Origin: UMGS1519 sp050951005
GTDB taxonomy: Bacteria > Actinomycetota > Coriobacteriia > Coriobacteriales > Eggerthellaceae
NCBI GenBank assembly: GCA_050951005.1
Contig: JBMNIP010000002.1
Location: forward strand, 186,001-250,000
Direction: 5' to 3'
DNA: 64,000 bases
Under the pieces are notes generated by a model. That model ran no database searches. It worked only from the letters and a program-made list of their open reading frames with translations, and had not been told where the DNA came from. Made by a program: the position numbers and the translations under genes. Each line of letters starts with the position of its first letter. Position 1 is the first letter of the stretch. Of the stretch, positions 21,229 to 27,600 are shown piece by piece.

Positions 21229-22209
21229 ATGGGCTGCATATACGAATTGCTTTCAACACCGGCAGCCTATCTTACACGGGCGTATTACAGCCATCACCCG
21301 AACGGCCGTACCAGCTCACCCATCTCTATCCCATTCGGTCCGCACAGGTTGCAGCATTGCGTGCTCTACGAGCCCGATGAGGTCAGGCATGAAACGGTCG
21401 TGTTCTACTTCCATGGTGGAGCGTACCTTCTCGGCGATCCCGAATCCATGATCGATGCGGCGAACGTCTACAACTCCCAAGGATACCGATTCGTGTCCGT
21501 CGGCTTCCGTTGGGTGCCCTTCCATCCGTTTCCCGCCCAAGCAGACGATGCTTTCAAAGGAGTGATAGCGGGTTTAAGCTGGCTCGACAACCATGATTCG
21601 CCCGCACGGCGCATCGTCATCGGCGGGACATCGTGCGGCGGTCATCTGGCAACCATGCTGTGCTACGGCAGAGAGCTGCAGAGCCATTACGGGCTTCCTA
21701 CCCAGAGGATAGCAGGCTGCATCTCCGTCGCCGGCATCACGCATGCCGATGACATGATGCTGAGGCCCTTCCCCGGGTACTCGATCTGGCATCGATACGT
21801 GAACCTGGATACGCAGGCCGGCGAATGCAACGGACAGACCTATGGACGTCGCAGCCGCTGGGCAATGCATCAGGCAATGAAACCCTGGTCGCCCATTGAA
21901 TTCCTGACTCCCGAGAACTTCCCGCCAGGACAGCCGCCAGTACCGTTCTTCAGCATCCACGGCTTCTCGGACAAGCTGAGCCCGTATGCCGGGGAGGTGG
22001 AGTTCGCCGCACGTCTGAATGCATTAGCCGCAAGCGGAGAAGAAAGGGAAGCGCCGGGAAGGATGCCTCTGGCCCAGGTGTTCACCCTCTCTAGCTGGAA
22101 GTGGCAGCATATGATGCTCACCGTAACGCTGCACCGACGGGAAGTGGAGGCGCAACCCGAGCTGCGCGCATTATTCGCTTGGCTGGACGCCATCGACTCA
22201 AATTGTTAG
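21229..22209 (+). CDS. Alpha/beta hydrolase, HSL-type esterase
   Basis: The 326-residue hydrolase has an oxyanion-hole motif HGGAYLLGD near residue 62 and the nucleophile elbow GGTSCGGH (GxSxG) near residue 125, as in the hormone-sensitive-lipase branch of carboxylesterases. Acid and His of the triad are probably in the SIHGFSDKLSPY and WQHMML regions, less certain. It hydrolyses short acyl esters in this family; the natural substrate is unknown. Start ATG 21229 follows AGAAAGG. No signal peptide is obvious, although residues 9-20 are mildly hydrophobic. Confidence 0.8.
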   Translation: MGCIYELLSTPAAYLTRAYYSHHPNGRTSSPISIPFGPHRLQHCVLYEPDEVRHETVVFYFHGGAYLLGDPESMIDAANVYNSQGYRFVSVGFRWVPFHPFPAQADDAFKGVIAGLSWLDNHDSPARRIVIGGTSCGGHLATMLCYGRELQSHYGLPTQRIAGCISVAGITHADDMMLRPFPGYSIWHRYVNLDTQAGECNGQTYGRRSRWAMHQAMKPWSPIEFLTPENFPPGQPPVPFFSIHGFSDKLSPYAGEVEFAARLNALAASGEEREAPGRMPLAQVFTLSSWKWQHMMLTVTLHRREVEAQPELRALFAWLDAIDSNC

Positions 22210-22540
22210 GAGGGCACCCATGACGCTTGTGCAACTGCAGGGCTGCCATCGGCACGCTGGCGCGCTATACTCATTGCCATCAGAAACCCATCGATAATCA
22301 ATGGGCATAAACGCTGATTGGCAATGCCGGTTGCCGATCGGGCATTTCATCTGGCAGCGCAATACGCCCGCAGACGTCGCCGGGCCAGCTCCAGCGAATA
22401 AAGCCCCGCTCCGCCTGCCGGAAATCGAGCGTATGCATCCTTCTGGACGGATAACGGAATCGTATGAGGCCGTTCCGGCGGAGAATTCGTCAACCCGCCG
22501 GAAATGCAACGGCAGGCATGTGGAATGGAAGCGAATTTGC
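22210..22540. other. Gene-free stretch of about 330 bases
   Basis: I see no coding region with a plausible start and composition here. It separates the esterase from a small basic membrane protein; open frames through it are shadows without ribosome binding sites. Confidence 0.5.
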
Positions 22541-22816
22541 ATGGCAAAGAAGAATCTGGCAGCACGGCAGGTCTCCGCTGCACGCAATCACGTGGCGCAG
22601 AAGCAAGCGCAACTCGAACGAAAGAAGAAAGAGCCAGAAAAGCTGGCAAAGAAGAAGCAGACGGAGAAACGCAAGCGAAAGCAAGAGGAACTTGCACGGC
22701 GAGAGGAGATGGAGCGCCGGCGCGAGAAGACCCAATCCATCATCATCCTCTGCGCTTGCGCCGCCGCAGCGCTCATCATCTCGAATTGGTCGGCAATCGC
22801 ATCGCTCTTCTCATAG
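22541..22816 (+). CDS. Small highly basic coiled-coil protein with C-terminal membrane anchor
   Basis: The product is 91 residues. Residues 1-68 are almost entirely Lys, Arg, Glu, Gln and Ala (for example KKKEPEKLAKKKQTEKRKRK) and should form a charged helix or coiled coil. Residues about 69-90 (IIILCACAAAALIISNWSAIA) form one membrane segment. It is therefore a tail-anchored cytoplasmic protein. The ribosome binding site is weak (GGAATGGAA), so the start is tentative. I do not recognise the family. A shorter protein of the same plan is at 26699-26869. Confidence 0.6.
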   Translation: MAKKNLAARQVSAARNHVAQKQAQLERKKKEPEKLAKKKQTEKRKRKQEELARREEMERRREKTQSIIILCACAAAALIISNWSAIASLFS

Positions 22817-23207
22817 GAAGGACGCTGTCTCCCCCTTTCGCCTCAGTGCTTTCTGGATACGGTTCCTGCATCGCCGCAGGACCCAGGTATTCCAAGACGC
22901 AATGCGGTATTCACGGCAAACGGGAACGAAAAATTTCAAGATAGGCAAGCTGTAAAGGCATCAAGCAGCTCGATATTTCAACGATTATTTTCTGATGTTT
23001 ATACAAACTCAGGATAATATTAAGTTTCTTTCGCTCTGAAAAAAACCTTTCCGCAAATCATGCGTGATTGTTACATGACAATGCTATTCTCCTACCTATA
23101 GACACCTATAGACGTAACACCATTATTTAAAATGTATTCATAGATTTCCCCCTATACAGTATTGCGTCTTGGCTTGAGAACCGATGGATTGAAGAAGGAA
23201 GAACGCT
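22817..23207. promoter_or_regulatory. AT-rich intergenic region with inverted and tandem repeats
   Basis: This 391-base stretch has no gene and is far more AT-rich than its surroundings. It contains a perfect inverted repeat ATTGT-N6-ACAAT at 23067-23082 and a tandem duplication of ACCTATAGAC at 23094-23113, about 100 bases before the next start codon. TTGTTA (23069-23074) and TATTCT (23085-23090) could be a promoter overlapping the inverted repeat. Binding of a regulator here is inferred. Confidence 0.45.
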
Positions 23208-24212
23208 ATGACTGTTGAACCGAATCAATGTGCACGCGCCAAGGAGCAGCCTCCTCTGGAGATCTACCCTGAGATCCAGAACGAGTACTATTCCGAAGAG
23301 AACTTCCAGGTAACCGATCAAGCATGGGATTTGATGCATGGCGCCTACGACCTGCATGTACACGCCACACCGACCGTAGGTCCCATGGGTGACGATGGCC
23401 TCACGGGCGGGTTCATCTTGGACGTGGTGGAGCTTGTACGCGAATACGACGAGGCAGGGCTTGCCGGCGTCTGCATCAAGAACCACGAGTTCGGATCGTT
23501 CTTCGAGGCCCAGCTGCTGAATAAATACGTTGCGAAGAATATCAAGGTCTATGGCGGCATGGTGCTTGGCCTGACGTGGGGCGGACTGAATCCCTACGCG
23601 GTTGAAGGCGCGGCGAAGGCAAACGCCAAAATCGTCTGGTTCCCGACATTCTTCTCCCGGCATGAAAAGGATATCTGGATCACGGAATGCCCGTACCAGA
23701 TGTCCGATCCGGAAATGACCGAAGGAACCATGGAGTACAAGGGCAACGGCATCTACCTGTTTGACGAGGAGGGGAACCTGAAGCCCGAGGTCTACGACAT
23801 CCTCGAGATCATTCGGGACAACGACATGTGCGTCGCGTCCGCCCATCTGTCCCCGCGTGAAGCGCTGGCGATGTTCGAGGCGGGTCACGACATGGGTCTG
23901 AAGAAGATGATCGCCACGCACATCGAATGGCGCACCATCATGGCTCCCCTGTCCCTGCAACAGCGCTTCGCCGAACTGGGAGTGAAGATGGAGAAGAGCT
24001 TCTATGAATTCAACCTGTCCCGCTCCATGCGCTCGTTCGAGGTGCTGGGTCCCGAGAATTTCATCTTCTCATCCGATCAGGGCATGTTCCCGAATCTGCG
24101 CGCAAAGCGCGGTTTCGCCTGCATGATCCAGGAGTATCTGAACGCGGGCATCACACCAGAGCAGGCACGTATCATGCTGCACGACAACCAACAGTTCCTC
24201 ATGGAAGGCTAG
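23208..24212 (+). CDS. Metal-dependent hydrolase-like protein (DUF6282-like)
   Basis: The 334-residue protein has a metal-binding motif DLHVHATPTVGP near residue 48, characteristic of TIM-barrel amidohydrolase-like proteins, plus a later SAHLSPREA motif and a DQG motif near residue 285 where further metal ligands are expected. It resembles the DUF6282 family, whose substrate is not established. Start ATG 23208 follows GGAAG. The neighbours (membrane ORF, CoA transferase, MarR regulator) suggest a small catabolic locus. Residues 1-40 are a variable N-terminus. Confidence 0.65.
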   Translation: MTVEPNQCARAKEQPPLEIYPEIQNEYYSEENFQVTDQAWDLMHGAYDLHVHATPTVGPMGDDGLTGGFILDVVELVREYDEAGLAGVCIKNHEFGSFFEAQLLNKYVAKNIKVYGGMVLGLTWGGLNPYAVEGAAKANAKIVWFPTFFSRHEKDIWITECPYQMSDPEMTEGTMEYKGNGIYLFDEEGNLKPEVYDILEIIRDNDMCVASAHLSPREALAMFEAGHDMGLKKMIATHIEWRTIMAPLSLQQRFAELGVKMEKSFYEFNLSRSMRSFEVLGPENFIFSSDQGMFPNLRAKRGFACMIQEYLNAGITPEQARIMLHDNQQFLMEG

Positions 24213-24221
24213 GGAATCATC

Positions 24222-24272
24222 ATGACGCCAACGCCCGAGGAGATCGAACAGCAATATCAGAAAACCGGCTGA
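24222..24272 (+). other. 16-codon ORF in frame with the next gene (possible N-terminal fragment)
   Basis: ATG 24222, preceded by AGGGA, opens MTPTPEEIEQQYQKTG and stops at TGA 24270-24272. The following membrane-protein ORF starts 9 bases later in the same frame. Either this is a leader peptide or the two are one gene broken by a nonsense codon. Confidence 0.35.
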
Positions 24273-24281
24273 GGCAGCCCG

Positions 24282-24560
24282 ATGGCCGTGCCTGCCGCCG
24301 CGTTTACCATCTATGCGTTCCTCTGTTTCTTCCAGTGCTGTGGCTTTGGTTCTGCCATGGATGCCACGACGGCACTTTCGTTCGGCATCACCGGCATGGG
24401 CTTACGCCCTGCCGACATGGCCGCACCGCTCAATTACACAGCGGGAATCGCATTCCTGCTCTGCGGCATCGGCGGCTTTATCGTGGTGGCGAATTCGCTG
24501 AACGCCGGCGTTGCCACCATCCCCAGCGGACCGGCGCTGTTCCCTGCACGAGAAAAGTAG
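24282..24560 (+). CDS. Small membrane protein, unrecognised
   Basis: The 92-residue product has two strongly hydrophobic segments (about 4-20, PAAAFTIYAFLCFFQCC, and 52-70, AGIAFLLCGIGGFIVVAN) joined by a Gly/Ala-rich stretch. GAGG at 24271-24274 can serve ATG 24282, overlapping the TGA of the preceding 16-codon frame. The layout suggests a subunit or remnant of a transporter, but I do not recognise the family. It follows the DUF6282-like gene by 70 bases on the same strand and is followed by a strong terminator, so both are likely one transcript. Confidence 0.5.
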   Translation: MAVPAAAFTIYAFLCFFQCCGFGSAMDATTALSFGITGMGLRPADMAAPLNYTAGIAFLLCGIGGFIVVANSLNAGVATIPSGPALFPAREK

Positions 24561-24584
24561 GCTGTCCCACCACGAGATGGCAAC

Positions 24585-24622
24585 GCCCGATGCCGCAGAA
24601 GAATCGGCATCGGGCCTTCTTT
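24585..24622 (+). terminator. Intrinsic terminator after the 23.2-24.6 kb transcript
   Basis: GCCCGATGCC (24585-24594) pairs perfectly with GGCATCGGGC (24605-24614), followed by CTTCTTTT. Confidence 0.85.
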
Positions 24623-24681
24623 TCCCGGGCGAATAGGCCGTCCCACACATGGACCGCGGCAGAAAACGGCATTCGCCCACT

Positions 24682-24719
24682 GAAGAAGAAGGGGCCGGCC
24701 GCTTGCTGCGGCCGGCCCC
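24682..24719 (-). terminator. Terminator of the CoA transferase gene
   Basis: GGGGCCGGCCGC (24691-24702) and GCGGCCGGCCCC (24708-24719) form a 12-bp GC stem. Read on the minus strand it is followed by TTCTTCTTCA, a T-rich tail, 28 bases past the CoA transferase stop. Confidence 0.75.
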
Positions 24720-24746
24720 TTCCGTCCGGGCATCCGGTATGCGGGG

Positions 24747-26066
24747 CTAGTCCTGCTCCTCCCACTTGCAGGGGGCCTGGCCGGCCTCCTGGCGGCGGGA
24801 CTTGAAGATGCGGTCGGGGATCTCGGGGCCGTGCCAGCAGACGATGGCGCCCTCATCCTCGAACTTCTTGATCTGATTGTCGTCGTAACCCAGCTTATGC
24901 ATGTACTCGGCCGTGTGGTAGCCCAGCGGCTTGGACAGGATCATCGGCGGGTCGCCGTAGCTCTCGTAGCGGATCGGGATCGTGGTCGTGGCGCGGTCGC
25001 CATATGCCTTGTAATGAACCGTGCGCAGGCCGTCGTTGTCGTACGCCTCGTCGTCGGCGACGATGTCGTTGTAGTCGAACACGGTCTGGAACGGCACCTG
25101 GTGCTCGCGCAGGATCGGGTCCCACTCGTCGAAGTTCTTCTTGGAGAAGCCGTCGTCGAGGATCTCGACCAGCTCGTGGTGCGTGTAGGGCTTGATGTCC
25201 TCCATGCGGCAGAAGCGCGGGTCGTCCTTCATGTCGGGGCGGCCGATGATCTCCATCATCTCGTTGTAGTACTTGTTATGGTTGGGCTGGCAGATGTAGA
25301 TCCACTTGTCGTCCTTGGTCTTGTACGTGTTGTTGAACGGCGACGGGACGGACTTGCGGCTCTTCGGGTAGGGGCTGCCGAACTGGGAGGCCACGATGCC
25401 GATGCCGCCGGCCCACAGCGCGCCGTGGTACAGGTTGACGGTGACCTTGTCGCCCTTGCCGGTGCGCATCTTGTTCACCAGCGCGCCCAGGATGCCGGCC
25501 GCCAGCATCACGGCGCAGTTGTAGTCGCCGAAGGCCTGCGGCGGGATGGCCGGCGACGTGCCGCGCTCGCGGAAGGTGCCGGCGACGCCGCCGCGGGCGG
25601 CCCAGCACACCGCGTCGTAGCCCGGGCTGTCCTTCTCCCTGCCGTACTCGCCGTAGCCGCGCATCTGCGCCCAGATCAGGCCAGGATACTTCGCATGCAG
25701 CGTATCGTAATCCATTCCGAATTTCTTCAGGGATTTCGTACGCGTATTCGTGACGAAGATATCCGCCTCGGAGATGAGTTGCATGGCGATTTTCAGGCCG
25801 TCAGGATTCTTTGTGTTCACGCAGATCAGGTTCTTGTTGGTGTTGTTCAGATCGAACGTGGGGTCTTCCGTCTCGGTGTGCTTCGCCCCGAACGCCGGGC
25901 CCTGGGTGCGCTGTGCGTCGCCGACGGGAGCCTCGATCTTGATGACCTCCGCACCCATGTCGGACAGGACACGCACCGTGGCGGGTCCGGCCACGTACGT
26001 GCACATCTCGACGACCTTGATGCCCGCCAGGGGGCCGAAGCCGTTCAGATGCTCGGTAGTTGTCAT
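24747..26066 (-). CDS. CaiB/BaiF-family CoA transferase
   Basis: This 439-residue family III CoA transferase moves CoA between carboxylic acids. The N-terminal Rossmann-like block reads GIKVVEMCTYVAGPATVRVLSDMGAEVIKIE (given in parts: VVEMCTYVAGP, then LSDMGAEVIKIE), and the family region with GYDAVCWAARGG and FGDYNCAVMLAAG follows. The catalytic Asp is expected near residue 170-180. Substrates cannot be assigned; carnitine, bile-acid, oxalate and aromatic acids are all used in this family. AAGGAGAGG precedes ATG 26066. Codon choice is striking: nearly every third base from 24.75 to 25.7 kb is G or C, well above its neighbours, which fits very high expression or recent acquisition. Divergent from a MarR regulator. 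Confidence 0.92.
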   Translation of the reverse strand: MTTTEHLNGFGPLAGIKVVEMCTYVAGPATVRVLSDMGAEVIKIEAPVGDAQRTQGPAFGAKHTETEDPTFDLNNTNKNLICVNTKNPDGLKIAMQLISEADIFVTNTRTKSLKKFGMDYDTLHAKYPGLIWAQMRGYGEYGREKDSPGYDAVCWAARGGVAGTFRERGTSPAIPPQAFGDYNCAVMLAAGILGALVNKMRTGKGDKVTVNLYHGALWAGGIGIVASQFGSPYPKSRKSVPSPFNNTYKTKDDKWIYICQPNHNKYYNEMMEIIGRPDMKDDPRFCRMEDIKPYTHHELVEILDDGFSKKNFDEWDPILREHQVPFQTVFDYNDIVADDEAYDNDGLRTVHYKAYGDRATTTIPIRYESYGDPPMILSKPLGYHTAEYMHKLGYDDNQIKKFEDEGAIVCWHGPEIPDRIFKSRRQEAGQAPCKWEEQD

Positions 26067-26258
26067 TTTCCTCTCCTTCGGTAATCTCCGATTTTTATTT
26101 CTAGTTAGTTATATCTGATTATGACTGCGATTGCAAGATATCTTTGTCTCCATCTGCACGGATGTATACAATTTTCGAAATTTGACGTTCATCTCTATTT
26201 AAAGTATTTTCGATACCGAACAAGATAGTCGAGCAGATTGGATAATCGAAGAGGATTT
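26067..26258. promoter_or_regulatory. Divergent promoter region of CoA transferase and marR, with palindromes
   Basis: This is AT-rich DNA between divergent genes. It contains perfect palindromes AAGATATCTT (26135-26144) and TTTCGAAA (26173-26180). MarR proteins bind short palindromes in such divergent intervals, so one of these is a candidate operator; this is inferred. Confidence 0.5.
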
Positions 26259-26684
26259 ATGCGCGAAGAGGATTTGATGACGGCCCTTCACATGACGGTG
26301 TCGATCATCGACCGCAAGATGAGCATGGCCTGCAAGGCGCACGGACTGACTCTCGGGCAATATGCCGTCATGCAAGCACTGTACCGCCATGGGAGTTTGA
26401 CCATCGGGCAGCTGCGCGAGGCGGCAATCAGCAGCGACGGCACAATATCTGTCGTCATCAAGAACCTGGAGAAACGCGAGCTGGTTGAGCGCACCACGCG
26501 CCCAGAAGATCACCGATGCACGATAATCTCCCTGACCGACGGCGGCCGGCGGCTTTTCGAGCGGGTGTGCCCCGATCGGAACCGCGTTATGGAAAAGGAA
26601 ACGGGCATGTGGTCGCCCACCGACCAACAACAGCTCCTTGCCCTTCTGAATAAGTTCCTCGACGGCCGTACCTGCAGTCCGTAG
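26259..26684 (+). CDS. MarR-family transcriptional regulator
   Basis: The 141-residue winged-helix regulator has its recognition region TIGQLREAAISSDGTISVVI and the wing RTTRPEDHRCTIISLTDGG, which carries the DxR motif typical of MarR wings. Start ATG 26259 is chosen over the TTG at 26238 because GAGG (26251-26254) lies just before it. It is divergent from the CaiB-type CoA transferase, whose expression it most likely controls in response to an aromatic or acyl ligand; this is inference from the family and position. A 56-residue membrane microprotein follows 14 bases downstream. Confidence 0.9.
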   Translation: MREEDLMTALHMTVSIIDRKMSMACKAHGLTLGQYAVMQALYRHGSLTIGQLREAAISSDGTISVVIKNLEKRELVERTTRPEDHRCTIISLTDGGRRLFERVCPDRNRVMEKETGMWSPTDQQQLLALLNKFLDGRTCSP

Positions 26685-26698
26685 GAAGGAAGGCATCG

Positions 26699-26869
26699 AT
26701 GTCAAAAGGAAAGAAAGCGTATTCCGGTAAGGCGAAGAAAGCACGGGAGGCCGAACTTGCCCGCCGCAGGCACATGAGCCGCCCTCTGTCGATTACACTC
26801 ACCATCCTCATCGTGGTTCTCGCCTTCATCATCATGCTGGCAACCGGATTCATGCCGATGCCGCAATAG
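26699..26869 (+). CDS. 56-residue basic tail-anchored membrane microprotein
   Basis: ATG 26699 follows AGGAAGGAAGG. The first 28 residues are very basic (MSKGKKAYSGKAKKAREA, then ARRRHMSR), and residues about 30-50 (LSITLTILIVVLAFIIMLATG) are one membrane helix, followed by FMPMPQ. It sits 14 bases after the MarR gene and is probably cotranscribed. The family is not recognised. The plan, a basic N-terminus with a single C-terminal anchor, matches the 91-residue protein at 22541-22816. Confidence 0.65.
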   Translation: MSKGKKAYSGKAKKAREAELARRRHMSRPLSITLTILIVVLAFIIMLATGFMPMPQ

Positions 26870-27027
26870 CGAACCGGTGCACCAACTCCCTTCCTTTAGG
26901 GTCCGAGCGCACGAAATCGCCCGAAATATACCTGCGCCGCTATTTTTCTATCCACGCCCGACGACATAGGAGCACAATAGAGAAGAGCTCATTTGCATGG
27001 GCCTTCCCTGTTGATAAAGGAGGCGCT

Positions 27028-27396
27028 ATGAAGGCGAAGTTCATCCACCATTGCCTGCATTGCCTGGACAAGGACAAGAGCATCGCGTTCTACCGGCAGG
27101 CTCTCGGCCTTGAACCTGTCCGCGAGATGGGGCCTGAAGACGGCTCGTGGACCAACACCTACCTGGCAAACGATACCTGCGACTTCGAAATCGAGCTGAC
27201 ATGGAATCGCGGCCGCGCCGAGCCATACGACAACGCGGGCAAAGACGTGCACATGGCCTTCGAGGTTCCCGACTTCGAGGCAGCCCATCGCCTTCATGAG
27301 CAGATGGGGTGCATCCTGCGCGAAAATCCAGCGCTGGGCATCTATTTCATCACCGATCCAGACGGACAGCTGATTGAAATCCTTCCAGCAAAATAG
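27028..27396 (+). CDS. VOC-superfamily protein (lactoylglutathione lyase-like)
   Basis: The 122-residue protein has the glyoxalase/VOC fold: FIHHCLHCLDKDKSIAFYRQ at the N-terminus with the first metal-ligand His, and FITDPDGQLIEIL at the C-terminus with the terminal Glu ligand. The length equals one paired betaalphabetabetabeta module set, as in GloA. Glyoxalase I activity, isomerising a methylglyoxal-thiol hemithioacetal, is the closest known role, but many VOC members act on other substrates. Excellent ribosome binding site AAGGAGG lies before ATG 27028. Upstream (26870-27027) and downstream (27397-27600) intervals are free of genes. Confidence 0.85.
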   Translation: MKAKFIHHCLHCLDKDKSIAFYRQALGLEPVREMGPEDGSWTNTYLANDTCDFEIELTWNRGRAEPYDNAGKDVHMAFEVPDFEAAHRLHEQMGCILRENPALGIYFITDPDGQLIEILPAK

Positions 27397-27600
27397 ACAG
27401 TATCAATAATGTTATTAATTTCATGCCCTATATTTTTTCACAAATTCGAAATGTTGTCTTATTATGTTGATTAATTTGTTTTCACACTTTTCGAATTCCT
27501 CAGTATCATGCTTAACAATTAGGCGGGGCGCGACACCACTTTGGCTCCCCTATCGCCTTCCCCCGGTGCCGCCCTGCCGTACGATCTCCTGGAGACTGCC

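Noticed and set aside
24270..24272. Selenocysteine at the in-frame TGA
   Set aside because: No SECIS-like hairpin directly after it and no redox motif around the position.
24831..26084. 417-codon frame opposite the CoA transferase
   Set aside because: Shadow of a gene with extreme GC3; no family match and a repetitive Val/Leu/Asp composition.
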